DNA of 17,083 nt, from NCBI GenBank assembly GCA_964544115.1, contig CAZJBP010000079.1, positions 1-17,083 on the forward strand. Reading direction: 5' to 3'. A model generated the notes under the pieces. The model saw only the letters and a program-made list of their open reading frames with translations, ran no database searches and had not been told where the DNA came from. Both the position numbers and the translations under genes were made by a program. This document shows, in pieces, positions 6,643 to 14,926 of this stretch. The DNA is from CAZJBP01 sp964544115. Lineage in GTDB: Bacteria; Verrucomicrobiota; Kiritimatiellia; UBA8416; JADHWI01. How positions within the stretch are numbered: the first letter of the stretch is position 1; each line of letters begins with the position of its first letter.

Positions 6643-7758
6643 ATGGGCGATGACGTCTGCTGGGTGGATTTCGACACGCTCGAGAGCTTCATGACGGATG
6701 TCTTCAAGGGCATGGGCGTGCCGCCGGACGACGCGGCCCTGTGCGCGGACGTGCTGGTGACCGCCGACAAGCGCGGCATCGACTCGCACGGCGTCGGCCG
6801 CCTGAAGCCGATCTACTATGACCGCGTGGTCAAGCAGAAGATCCAGCAGCCGATCACGCGCGTGGAGGTGGTGCGCGACCGGATGGCGACGGCGGTGGTC
6901 GACGGGCACGATGGCATGGGGATGGTCATTGCCCGGCGCTGCATGGAGATGGCCATCGAGAAGGCGCGCCGCTACGGCATGGGCATGGTCGTGGCGCGCA
7001 ACTCCACGCATTACGGAATCGCCGGCTACTACACGCTCATGGCCTGCGAGGCAGGCATGATCGGCATGACCGGCACCAACGCGCGGCCCTCCATCGCGCC
7101 GACGTTCGGCGTGGAGAACATGCTCGGCACCAACCCGCTGGTGTTTGGCATGCCCACGGATGAGCCGTTCCCGTTCACCAACGACTACGCCACGGCGATC
7201 TGCCAGCGCGGCAAGGTCGAGCAGTATGCGCGGGAGGGCAAGGCACTCCAGCCGGGATGGGTGATCGACGACGAGGGCCGGTCGCGGACCGACGCGGTGA
7301 AAGTGCTGGAGGATCTGGTGGCGGGCCGGGCGGCGCTGGTGCCGGTGGGCGGAATCGGCGAAGACATGGGCGGCTACAAGGGCTATGGCTTCGCCACAGT
7401 GGTCGAGCTGCTGTCGTGCGCGCTGCAGCAGGGGGCTTTTCTGAAACACCTCACCGGGCTCGACGAGCAGGGGCGCCCGGCTCCGTACCGGCTGGGGCAC
7501 TTCTTCATGGCGGTGGATGTCTCCGCCTTCACCGACCTGTCGGCCTTCCGGAAGACCTGCGGCGACGTGCTGCGCGAGCTGCGCGCTTCGCGCAAGGCGC
7601 CGGGGCAGTCGCGGATCTACACCTGCGGAGAGAAAGAGCACGAGGCGTGGCTGGAGCGGCGCGATCGCGGAGCGCCCGTTGACCGGGAAGTGCAGCGGCA
7701 GTTGCTGCAGATGCGGGACGAGCTGGGGCTAAGCCGGTACCGGTTCGCCTTCGGGTGA
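6643..7758 (+). CDS. Malate/L-lactate dehydrogenase family (Ldh_2) oxidoreductase
   Basis: 371 residues, the usual length for this NAD(P)-dependent family, which reduces 2-oxoacids or oxidises 2-hydroxyacids and is unrelated to classical Rossmann lactate dehydrogenases. Visible family motifs are RGIDSHGVGRL (44-54, His49 the likely catalytic residue), VVDGHDGMGMV (85-95), ARNSTHYGIAGYY (118-130), LGTNPLVFGMP (161-171), and GGYKGYGFATVVELL (243-257). The substrate cannot be told from sequence: malate, lactate, sulfolactate and ureidoglycolate enzymes all belong here. The ATG at 6643 has GAGGGGG about 8 bases upstream; the longer open frame back to 6427 crosses the intergenic repeats and is not credible. 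It is the only plus-strand gene and has no pathway neighbours in the window. Its 3' end overlaps the convergent zinc-ribbon gene by 30 bp. Confidence 0.9.
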   Translation: MGDDVCWVDFDTLESFMTDVFKGMGVPPDDAALCADVLVTADKRGIDSHGVGRLKPIYYDRVVKQKIQQPITRVEVVRDRMATAVVDGHDGMGMVIARRCMEMAIEKARRYGMGMVVARNSTHYGIAGYYTLMACEAGMIGMTGTNARPSIAPTFGVENMLGTNPLVFGMPTDEPFPFTNDYATAICQRGKVEQYAREGKALQPGWVIDDEGRSRTDAVKVLEDLVAGRAALVPVGGIGEDMGGYKGYGFATVVELLSCALQQGAFLKHLTGLDEQGRPAPYRLGHFFMAVDVSAFTDLSAFRKTCGDVLRELRASRKAPGQSRIYTCGEKEHEAWLERRDRGAPVDREVQRQLLQMRDELGLSRYRFAFG

Positions 7759-8310
7759 CCCGTCCCGGGCGCTGACGGCCGCCGCCGGCTCTGTCGTATC
7801 CGCCGCGGCCGGCGCGCCGCCGCCTTCGAGCATGGTCACCACGTCCTGCTGGACCTTCTCAAGCTGATCCAGTCGCAGGCCGGGGTCATTGACGACGAAC
7901 GTTTCACCGGTCTTGCGGTGCTCGTAAACACGCACGGTGATGCCCTCGACGAGGCGGGCATCCTTCTCTTCGAGGAGCTTCTTGCGCTCGAGCATCACCG
8001 CGAGGATGAAGATCACGCTCGTTTGCGTGGGATCGGCGTCCTCGACCAGCCGTCGCAGCAGCGTCTCCGCGGTTTCCTTCTTCAGCGGCTCGTCCGGCTT
8101 GGGCGGAGGGACGTGGAATGTTCCCTGCCAGTTGCTGAAGGCTTTCTCTTCCGGGGCCTTGGCGTCCCAGCACCCGGCGCAGAAATCGCCGCGAAGGTAG
8201 CCGGCCTCGGTGAATCGGAGGCATGAAAAATACGACTGGTTGTCCTGAAAGGGGGCTGAACACGCCTCACAGGCGATGCTGCGTGACTTGATATCCCAGT
8301 CCTGTGCCAT
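7729..8310 (-). CDS. Zinc-ribbon protein of unknown function
   Basis: 193 residues. Residues 14-47 form a CEAC...CAGC four-cysteine site (Cys14, 17, 44, 47), expected to bind zinc. A KKETAETLLRRLVED stretch (77-91) and FILAVMLERKKLLEEK (101-116) are probably helical; then comes VYEHRKTGETFVVNDPGLRL (two halves within 128-147), and the tail from ~164 is an Ala/Glu-rich disordered extension. I recall homologues in PVC genomes starting MAQDWDIK, always uncharacterised. No signal peptide or membrane segment is visible, so it is probably cytosolic. AGGA lies 6 bases before the ATG at 8310. The gene converges on the dehydrogenase and overlaps its last 30 bp. Confidence 0.75.
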   Translation of the reverse strand: MAQDWDIKSRSIACEACSAPFQDNQSYFSCLRFTEAGYLRGDFCAGCWDAKAPEEKAFSNWQGTFHVPPPKPDEPLKKETAETLLRRLVEDADPTQTSVIFILAVMLERKKLLEEKDARLVEGITVRVYEHRKTGETFVVNDPGLRLDQLEKVQQDVVTMLEGGGAPAAADTTEPAAAVSARDGSPEGEPVPA

Positions 8311-8411
8311 AGCTCATCCTGCTCGTTTTGCGCCCCTCCGGGCTGCCGCGGCGACGAAGGGCCTGTGTATCAGGATCGGGGCGGGCAGGAAAGATCAAAG
8401 GCGAGCTGCGG
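8311..8411. other. Intergenic gap between rimO and the zinc-ribbon gene
   Basis: 101 bp between two co-directional minus-strand genes. Apart from the AGGA ribosome-binding site of the zinc-ribbon gene I see no terminator hairpin with a T-tract and no clear promoter. Confidence 0.4.
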
Positions 8412-9830
8412 TCAGCCTTCCACGCAGGTCGCCGTCATGTCGTAGCCCCTCGGAGCGCGGTAGCGGACGCGGATGAAATCGCCGGGCTTTGCGCCGGCCG
8501 GCACGCCTGAGACGAGGACCTGGCCGTCGACCTCGGGAGCGTAGCGGGCGGTGCGCCCGATCCACTGCCCCTTGCGGCCATCGGGTCGCTCGAGCAGCAA
8601 CTCAGCTTCCCTCCCCGCGAGGCCGCGGGTCGTCTCCCGCACGACGCGGGCCTGCGCGGTCAGAACGCGTTCCCGCCGGGCCTCGGCAACGGCCGTCGGT
8701 GGCCGCGCCGGCAGGTCGACCGCGGCCGTGCCCTGCTCGGGAGAGAACACGAACGCTCCGAGATGGTCGAAGCGGGCGTCCTCGATGGCCGCGCAGAGGT
8801 GGTCGACGTGCGCCTCGGTCTCGCCCGGGAACCCCAGCAGGCAGGTGGTGCGCAGCGCTGCGCCGGGCAGGGCGCCGCGAACGCGCGCGGCAAGAGCCTG
8901 AACGGCTGGCGCGGTCTGGCCGCGGCGCATGGCGACCAGCACCTCCGGGTGGCTGTGCTGGATCGGCACGTCGAGATAGCGGCAGACCTGGGGGATTTCG
9001 CCCATCGCCGCGAGCAGGCCGTCGGTCACCCGCGTCGGAAACCCGTAGAGCAGGCGGATCCAGAACCGTCCGCCGATCCGCCCGAGCGCGCGCAGCAGCG
9101 CGGGCAGGTCCGTTCCGTCCGGCAGGTCGAGGCCGTACGACGTCACGTCTTGCGAGATCAGGTCCAGCTCCCGAAACCCTCGCGACAGGAGGTTCTCGGC
9201 CTCGGCGACGATCGAGGCCAGCGGGCGTGAGCGATGCCGTCCGCGGATCCCGGGGATGGCGCAGAACGCGCACGCGTGGTTGCAGCCCTCGGCCACCTTC
9301 AGGTAGGCGTAAGGGCCGCGCGAGAAGACCACGCCGCCCTCGGGGGCCGGTTCGAAGAGGCGCCGGGGATGCGCCGAGACGCAGGCCACCGGCGTTCCCG
9401 GCTGCTCGCAGACCTCCCGGATGATCGACGCGATCCGGTCCAGCTGGTCGATGCCGATGAACGCATCCACGTGCGGCAGGCGCGCGGGCAGGTCGTCGCC
9501 GTAGCGCTGCGGGAGGCAGCCGGTGACGATGACCGCGCGACACGGGCCGTGCGCCTTGAGCGCACAGGCGCGCTCAATGGCCTCGTAGGATTCCGTCCGG
9601 GCCTCCTCGATAAACGAGCAGGTGTTGACGAGAACCACGTCGGCCTCCTCCGGGGAAGGCGCCAGCGTCAGGCCGTGGAGACGAAGGTCGTCGGCCATCA
9701 GCTGAGAGTCCACGAGGTTCTTGGCGCAGCCGAGGCTCACAAACCCCACCGTGAGCGGCCGCGCCCCGTCCGGGGCGGCGGGCGACGGGGACGTCTTCCG
9801 GCGCCGGGTCGATGTCGCGTGGTCCGTCAT
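8412..9830 (-). CDS. rimO: Ribosomal protein S12 methylthiotransferase RimO
   Basis: 472 residues. Radical-SAM enzyme that adds a methylthio group to an aspartate of ribosomal protein S12 (Asp89 in E. coli). Domain order is standard: an N-terminal UPF0004 domain with FVSLGCAKNLVDSQ and three cluster cysteines (Cys35, 71, 105), then a radical-SAM core with CNHACAFC (Cys183, 187, 190) and RELDLISQDVTSYGLDL, then a TRAM domain near the C-terminus. RimO rather than MiaB is favoured by RLLYGFPTRVTDGLL with YLDVPIQH and by the C-terminal APEVDGQV and GDFIRVRY. The start at 9830 leaves a 26-residue basic, Ser/Pro-rich extension before the first strand; no in-frame start lies closer, and the ribosome-binding site is weak. 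It follows the rodZ-like gene by 63 bp and may end the ftsH-to-rimO transcript. Confidence 0.92.
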   Translation of the reverse strand: MTDHATSTRRRKTSPSPAAPDGARPLTVGFVSLGCAKNLVDSQLMADDLRLHGLTLAPSPEEADVVLVNTCSFIEEARTESYEAIERACALKAHGPCRAVIVTGCLPQRYGDDLPARLPHVDAFIGIDQLDRIASIIREVCEQPGTPVACVSAHPRRLFEPAPEGGVVFSRGPYAYLKVAEGCNHACAFCAIPGIRGRHRSRPLASIVAEAENLLSRGFRELDLISQDVTSYGLDLPDGTDLPALLRALGRIGGRFWIRLLYGFPTRVTDGLLAAMGEIPQVCRYLDVPIQHSHPEVLVAMRRGQTAPAVQALAARVRGALPGAALRTTCLLGFPGETEAHVDHLCAAIEDARFDHLGAFVFSPEQGTAAVDLPARPPTAVAEARRERVLTAQARVVRETTRGLAGREAELLLERPDGRKGQWIGRTARYAPEVDGQVLVSGVPAGAKPGDFIRVRYRAPRGYDMTATCVEG

Positions 9831-9893
9831 GAGTGTTTCGTCATCCGCGCCGGACGCATGGTACTGCCGGAGCGCGGCCCCGGGCCGCACGGC

Positions 9894-10652
9894 CTAGTCC
9901 ACGTAGGGGGCCGGCGGATCGACCGCCAGCTCGATGGGTTCCTTGGCCGGACTGCCGCCCTCGCCCGTGACCGAAGGCGCGACGGTCGGCGCCGAGCAGC
10001 GGCTCATCGCGGAGGCCACGAAAATCACGACAATAACGGCGGCAACGCCGACCGCCACGCGGGCGGGAACGGATTTCAGAAGGCCGGCGGCGGTTTGCCG
10101 GAAGCCCGCCGCGGACCGCACGCGAGCCATCACGTTCTGCTTCGCCGTTGCGGCCGCCGTAGCGACCGATTTGCTGAGAGCCGCAGGGATGCGGACGGGG
10201 GCCAGCGGCCGGCGGGGTTCCGACGGCTTCTCAAAGCGCGGAACCTGGGGGGCGCCGAGTTCGGGCGCCGGCGGCGCCGCCGTGAACAGGTCGGGCTCGG
10301 CGGGCGGCGCCGCGACGGCGGGGGCGGGTTCCGTCTCGGCAGACAGGGACTTCTGAAGGATCTTGGCGACGGGGATCTGGGCCTCCGGCGCGCGCTTCGC
10401 GCCCGGCCGACCGGCGGCATTGCCCGCAAAGCGCTCCATATACTCATTGACGAGCGGCTCGGGATCGAGGCCGACGTGCTCGGCGTAGATGCGGATGAAG
10501 CCCTTCGCATAGATGGGAGCGGGGATTCGCCGGAAGTCCTCCTTCTCGATCGCCTCCACCACCTGTGTCTTCATGCGCGTCGCGGTTGCGACGTCAGAAG
10601 CCGACTGCTTGCGGGCCAGTCGCGCGTTACAGAGTTTCTCGCCCAGTGCCAT
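9894..10652 (-). CDS. RodZ-like HTH membrane protein with minimal extracytoplasmic part
   Basis: 252 residues. Residues 1-72 are a RodZ-type helix-turn-helix (LGEKLCNARLARK, SDVATATRMKTQVVEAIE, IPAPIYAKGFIRIYAEHVGL). A long Pro/Ala-rich linker (~90-195) follows, then a single membrane segment (about 197-216, VAVGVAAVIVVIFVASAM). In E. coli, RodZ binds MreB through this HTH and helps set cell shape. Here only ~36 residues follow the membrane segment, so the DUF4115 domain normally found outside the membrane is missing. The ATG at 10652 is chosen because the HTH begins right after it and GGAAGG precedes it; the longer frame up to 10790 reads through the ftsK tail. It starts 25 bp after the ftsK stop. 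I withhold the gene symbol because of the missing domain. Confidence 0.8.
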   Translation of the reverse strand: MALGEKLCNARLARKQSASDVATATRMKTQVVEAIEKEDFRRIPAPIYAKGFIRIYAEHVGLDPEPLVNEYMERFAGNAAGRPGAKRAPEAQIPVAKILQKSLSAETEPAPAVAAPPAEPDLFTAAPPAPELGAPQVPRFEKPSEPRRPLAPVRIPAALSKSVATAAATAKQNVMARVRSAAGFRQTAAGLLKSVPARVAVGVAAVIVVIFVASAMSRCSAPTVAPSVTGEGGSPAKEPIELAVDPPAPYVD

Positions 10653-10677
10653 AGCCTTCCATCGCCCCTGTCCGGTC

Positions 10678-13113
10678 TTATGCCCGCGGACCGTTGTCCT
10701 CCGGCGCCCCGTCGGCCGGCGTTCCATCGCTCCCGTCCGCGTCCATCCCATCCGGGCCCGCATTGTTCGGTATGTCGCCGTCCAGATCAATCAGGATTTC
10801 CCGCGGGTCGGAACCGCGGGGAGGGCCGACGATGCCGCGCTCTTCGAGGCGGTCCATCAGGCGGCCGGCGCGGTTGTAGCCGATGCTCAGCCGGCGCTGG
10901 AGGGAGGACGTCGAGGCGCGCCGGGTCTCGCGGATGATCGCGATCGCCTGCGGCAGCAGGTCGTCGCTGTCGCCGTCGCCGTCCCCTTCGCCGCCCGCCT
11001 CGCCGCCGGCGGTGATCGGGCGTTCGAGTTCCTCCTGGATCTGGGGGATGAAGGACGGGCGGGCCTGCTGCTTGATGAACTCGGTGATGAGCTTGATCTC
11101 CGAGTCCTTCACCATCGCGCCCTGGCCGCGCACCAGCTTGCCGGTTTGCGGCGGCAGGAACAGCATATCCCCGCGCCCGAGCAGCGTGTCCGCGCCGCTC
11201 TGGTCGAGGATCGTGCGGCTGTCCACCTTCTGCGCCACCTGGAACGCCAGGCGCGCGGGGAAGTTGGCCTTGATCGTCCCGGTGATCACGTTCACGGACG
11301 GGCGCTGGGTGGCGATGATCATATGGATGCCCACGGCGCGCGACAGCTGCGCCAGGCGGGCGATGCCGTTCTCGATGTCCGGGCCGGCCGCCAGCATCAG
11401 GTCCGCCAGCTCATCGATGACGATCACGATATACGGGACGCGCGCGGGCATGTCCGCGTCCTTCGGCGCCTTCTCCGCTTCGAACAGGTCGCCCTGCGTC
11501 GCCACCACGCGGTCGTTGTAGCTGTCGATGTTCCGCACGTTGGCGCGCGCGAAGAGCTTGAAGCGCTTCTCCATTTCGGTGATGGCCCAGCGCAGGGCGA
11601 TGGCGACCTTCTTGGGGTCGGTGACGACAGGCACCACCAGGTGCGGCAGGTCGTTGAACGCGGCGAATTCGACGATCTTGGGGTCGACCAGCAGCAGCTT
11701 CAGTTCGTCCGGCGTGCGGGACATCAGCAGGCCGGCAAGAATCGAATTCATGCAGACCGTCTTGCCCGACCCCGTCGCGCCGGCGATGAGCATGTGCGGC
11801 ATGCGCGTCAGGTCGGCCACAATGTCGTTGCCGCCGACGTCCTTGCCCAGGGCCAGCGGGAGTCGGATGTTGCCGCGCCGCCACTTGTCGCTCTCCAGGA
11901 TTTCGCGCAGGTAGACCATCTTGGCGGTGGCGTTGGGCACCTCGATGCCGACGACGCCCTTGCCGGGAATGGGGGCCACGACGCGGACGGTGGTGGCTTT
12001 GAGCGATAGGGCCAGGTTGTTCTGGAGCCCCGCGATGCGCTCGACCTTGATTCCGGGGGCGGGGAGCACCTCGTAGCAGGTGACCACGGGGCCCACCTCG
12101 GCGCGGACCACTTGGGCCTCGATGTTGAAGTCGGCCAGGGTGTTGACAATCGTGCGCCCCGCCGCCTCGGTGTCCGGCGGCACTTCGTCGCCGGTGGCCT
12201 CCGGGATGGGGTCCAGCAGGTTGATCGAAGGGAGCTGGTAGCCCGAGCCGCCCGCCGAGGAGGCGAGGGCGATGGGCTCGGGCTCCGGCTCGACGGGCTT
12301 GGGCGGCGGCTCGCGCGGGGGCTCGGACTTGCGCGCGGGCGGCTTCTCGGTCCTGCGCCGAGGGGGCGGTTCAGGGTTGGCGGGCACGCTGACGAGTTCG
12401 CCTTCCTCCGGCCCGGCCTTGTCCGGCGAGGCCCCGGCTGCGGCGGCCGCTGATCGGGGCTTCGTCACCGCCTCGGCTTCGGCCTGCGCCTCGGCCGCCG
12501 CGCGTCGCTCTTCCCGCGCCTGCCGCGCGCGCTCCAGCGCCGCTCGCCCGGCCTCCGCGGCCGCGGCCAGCCAGGCCATGACCCGCCGCCCGCGCACGGC
12601 CATCACGGCTGAAATCCCGATGAGCGCCAGGATGAGGATGCCGGCTCCGATCGGGCTGAGCCAGCGGATGAGGAGCCGGCGCGAGACCAGGTGGCCGAGG
12701 ATGCCGCCCGCGTCCGAAGTGTTGAGTCGCTGACACGCATCGAACCACCAGTCGGGCCGGAGTTCGAGGGCGAGGGTCACACCGCAGAGCCCGGCCAGAA
12801 CCCACAGGAGGCGGGGCCACACGCGCCGGTCGCGGTCCCGCACCAGGATCAGCCCCGCCATGAGCATCGCGGCGGGCACGGTGTAGGCGGCGATTCCCAG
12901 CAGCATGAACAGCGCAAACGCCAGGCGCGCGCCAGCCGGGCCGATCAGGTTGCACGGGGGCATGTTGGGCGGCGACTTCAGGGTTGCGACGTCTCGCCAG
13001 TCGTATGAGAACACGCTGAGGGCAACAAACACGCTGAGAATCAGAAGGACGATGCCCCACACCCGGCGGGCGGGCGGGGTCTGTTCCGGCGCAGCTGGAT
13101 CCTTTTGCGACAT
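10678..13113 (-). CDS. ftsK: DNA translocase FtsK/SpoIIIE
   Basis: 811 residues. A septal ATP-driven DNA pump that clears chromosome ends during division. Four membrane segments occupy residues ~15-180, then a Pro/Arg/Glu-rich linker (~200-290), the alpha/beta motor with Walker A GATGSGKT near 441-450 and Walker B YIVIVIDELADLM near 559-571, RPSVNVITGTIKANFPARLAF further on, and a C-terminal gamma winged helix (~717-775, with SSLQRRLSIGYNRAGRLMD), which in known FtsK reads KOPS and contacts XerD. A Gly/Glu/Asp-only run (GGEAGGEGDGDGDSDD) links motor and gamma. The last ~30 residues are an acidic, Gly/Asp-rich tail. ATG 13113 is preferred over an in-frame GTG at 13125 because GGAGA lies 7 bases upstream of it. 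It starts 12 bp after the cdaR stop. Confidence 0.95.
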   Translation of the reverse strand: MSQKDPAAPEQTPPARRVWGIVLLILSVFVALSVFSYDWRDVATLKSPPNMPPCNLIGPAGARLAFALFMLLGIAAYTVPAAMLMAGLILVRDRDRRVWPRLLWVLAGLCGVTLALELRPDWWFDACQRLNTSDAGGILGHLVSRRLLIRWLSPIGAGILILALIGISAVMAVRGRRVMAWLAAAAEAGRAALERARQAREERRAAAEAQAEAEAVTKPRSAAAAAGASPDKAGPEEGELVSVPANPEPPPRRRTEKPPARKSEPPREPPPKPVEPEPEPIALASSAGGSGYQLPSINLLDPIPEATGDEVPPDTEAAGRTIVNTLADFNIEAQVVRAEVGPVVTCYEVLPAPGIKVERIAGLQNNLALSLKATTVRVVAPIPGKGVVGIEVPNATAKMVYLREILESDKWRRGNIRLPLALGKDVGGNDIVADLTRMPHMLIAGATGSGKTVCMNSILAGLLMSRTPDELKLLLVDPKIVEFAAFNDLPHLVVPVVTDPKKVAIALRWAITEMEKRFKLFARANVRNIDSYNDRVVATQGDLFEAEKAPKDADMPARVPYIVIVIDELADLMLAAGPDIENGIARLAQLSRAVGIHMIIATQRPSVNVITGTIKANFPARLAFQVAQKVDSRTILDQSGADTLLGRGDMLFLPPQTGKLVRGQGAMVKDSEIKLITEFIKQQARPSFIPQIQEELERPITAGGEAGGEGDGDGDSDDLLPQAIAIIRETRRASTSSLQRRLSIGYNRAGRLMDRLEERGIVGPPRGSDPREILIDLDGDIPNNAGPDGMDADGSDGTPADGAPEDNGPRA

Positions 13114-13125
13114 CCGCTTCTCCAC

Positions 13126-14079
13126 TTATTGGCACGGGCCCAGATTCACGGCCACACTCTCGGGGACGGTCGATGCGGCCACATCCAACCCGGAGGGCAG
13201 GTGCACGATCACCGGCGCCCGGTTCGTGTCGTCCATCCGCCGCCGGGAGCAGTCGACCAGAACCGTGAACGGAGCGTTGGTGATGGTGTCCATGATTTCC
13301 GCGCGCCCCCGGAGCGATACGCTGACCTCCGCGGGTTGCACCGACGCCCTGAGCCCAGCCCCGGGTTCAAGAATGGCAAGCACGGCGACGTTTGTCCAGA
13401 CGCGGTCCACCAGGCGCGTGGCGATATTGACCCGCACGGTGACCTCCGCCGGCACGATGGCGGAGACCCAGATGTTGGGAGGCGGGAGAACCTGCACCAC
13501 GCGGGTAAAGTTCTGCACGCGTCCCTCGACATCCACCGGCTGGGTATCCAGCGAGGCGATATCCTTGAGGCCGCGGTGAGCGCCGTGGATGACGACGTTC
13601 GTGGGCTCATAGGTCAACTCGACCTTGCCCCGGTACGGCGAGCCGATGGTTCGGGGCCGGGCGACCGCCACGCGCCGGGAGGACTCCCGGTCAAAGGTCA
13701 GCATCACGGCGTCCGGCCGTATATCCATCGCGCGGACGCGCGGGGCGCCCTCGACGTCGCCGGGCCCGATCGGGACCGTCTCTTGAGGTTCGTCGGGGTC
13801 GCTGGCCCGGGGCATGACCACGACCTTGATCTTCGATCGATCCAGGTTGGCGATGTCCTCCTCCGAGCCGCGCAGGGTGACCACGACGGTCGAGGGGTCC
13901 TGCGACAGCACGGCCACGCCTTCTTCGGCGCGGACCTCGACCGGGATCTCCAGCGTCGTCTCGTCGCTGGTGGCGCTGCGGATGGCAAGAAAGGTCACCA
14001 CCGCCAGCAGCACCGCAAGCGCTTTCTGGCCCGGATTCGTCTGCACGAACGTCTTCAGCCACTCAGGTATGCAGATCAT
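13126..14079 (-). CDS. cdaR: YbbR-domain protein, CdaR-like regulator of diadenylate cyclase
   Basis: 317 residues: a short cytosolic start, one membrane segment (about 19-36, KALAVLLAVVTFLAI), and an extracytoplasmic region made of about three YbbR repeats, recognisable from alternating beta-strand patterns such as LEIPVEVRAEEGVAVL, VVVTLRGSEEDI, VELTYEPTNVVIHG and VSVSLRGRAEIM. In Firmicutes CdaR binds and modulates the membrane cyclase CdaA. Here the gene lies directly after cdaA and overlaps it by 17 bp, the same arrangement. GAGG is 4 bases before the ATG at 14079. YbbR repeats diverge quickly, so the exact repeat count needs a profile search, but membrane topology and context agree. Confidence 0.85.
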   Translation of the reverse strand: MICIPEWLKTFVQTNPGQKALAVLLAVVTFLAIRSATSDETTLEIPVEVRAEEGVAVLSQDPSTVVVTLRGSEEDIANLDRSKIKVVVMPRASDPDEPQETVPIGPGDVEGAPRVRAMDIRPDAVMLTFDRESSRRVAVARPRTIGSPYRGKVELTYEPTNVVIHGAHRGLKDIASLDTQPVDVEGRVQNFTRVVQVLPPPNIWVSAIVPAEVTVRVNIATRLVDRVWTNVAVLAILEPGAGLRASVQPAEVSVSLRGRAEIMDTITNAPFTVLVDCSRRRMDDTNRAPVIVHLPSGLDVAASTVPESVAVNLGPCQ

Positions 14080-14926
14080 GCTGCCTCGGCTCGTCCTCGT
14101 TGCTTATCGTTTCCGCCAGCCCCCGGGGGGAGAGGTCCATCCGGCTCTGGACCCGCTTCCAGACGCCATCGCGGCCCGATCCGCGCATCAGGGCTCCCAG
14201 GAATCGGCGCAGCCGGTCCGGGTCCAGCCCGCGGCTCAGGCGGCCGCGGTAGGCGACGGAGATGATGCCCGTTTCCTCCGATACCACCACGATCACGGCG
14301 TCGGTCTCCTCGCTGAGGCCCACGGCGGCGCGGTGGCGCGTGCCGACCTGCTTGTGAAGGGTCAGGTCCTGCGACAGCGGGAACACGCAGCCGGCGGCGG
14401 CAATGCGGTTGCCCAGAATGACCACTCCGCCGTCGTGCATCGGCGTATGCGGGTAGAAGATGCTGGCCAGAAGCTCGGGGATGACCGGGGCGTCGAGGGC
14501 GACGCCGGTTTCCCGGATCGCGCGCGTGCCGATCTCGCGCTCGATGGCCACCAGCGCCCCGATGCGCTGCTCGGCCAGCAGGCCGATGGCCTGCACGATG
14601 TTGTCGATCACGGTCCGCCGCTCGCCCGTGAGCGCAGCCCGGGGCTGGCGTCCGATTTCGGCCAGGGCCCGGCGGATCTCCGGCTGGAAGATGACCAGCA
14701 GCGCGACCCCGAGGAAGACGGTGAATCGCCGCAGGATCCACCCCAGCACGTCCAGGCTGAAGAACTTCGTCAGCACCGTCATCGCCAGCACCGTCAACAC
14801 CAACCCGGCGAGGATCTGGGCCCCGCGCGTGCCGCGGAAGAACATGAACACGTAGTAGTAGCTCATGGCCAGGACCAGCACCTGGACGACGGCGGAGAGC
14901 CCGAGAGAGTGGAGGATCTGCGTCAT
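14063..14926 (-). CDS. cdaA: Diadenylate cyclase CdaA (DGG variant of DGA motif)
   Basis: 287 residues. Joins two ATP into the second messenger c-di-AMP. Three membrane helices in residues ~8-80 are followed by a DAC domain (~90-245): IGALVAIEREIG, then PMHDGGVVI (residues 162-170), AAAGCVFPLS, and GTRHRAAVGLSEETDA (195-210, with the RHR motif at 197-199). The catalytic DGA motif normally found in this family reads D165-G166-G167 here. The ~45-residue C-terminal tail is basic and Ser/Arg-rich. The ATG at 14926 overlaps the folP stop as ATGA with GGAGG about 9 bases upstream, and the 3' end overlaps cdaR. No glmM, the frequent third partner in Firmicutes, lies in the window. Confidence 0.93.
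   Translation of the reverse strand: MTQILHSLGLSAVVQVLVLAMSYYYVFMFFRGTRGAQILAGLVLTVLAMTVLTKFFSLDVLGWILRRFTVFLGVALLVIFQPEIRRALAEIGRQPRAALTGERRTVIDNIVQAIGLLAEQRIGALVAIEREIGTRAIRETGVALDAPVIPELLASIFYPHTPMHDGGVVILGNRIAAAGCVFPLSQDLTLHKQVGTRHRAAVGLSEETDAVIVVVSEETGIISVAYRGRLSRGLDPDRLRRFLGALMRGSGRDGVWKRVQSRMDLSPRGLAETISNEDEPRQHDLHT

Noticed and set aside
9234..10937. 567-codon open frame on the plus strand
   Set aside because: Lies opposite rimO, the rodZ-like gene and the ftsK tail, all confidently identified. Its composition is Arg/Gly/Asp-rich low complexity.
10513..12009. 498-codon open frame on the plus strand
   Set aside because: It is the mirror of the ftsK motor and gamma domains, which match their family throughout. 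No independent protein signature.
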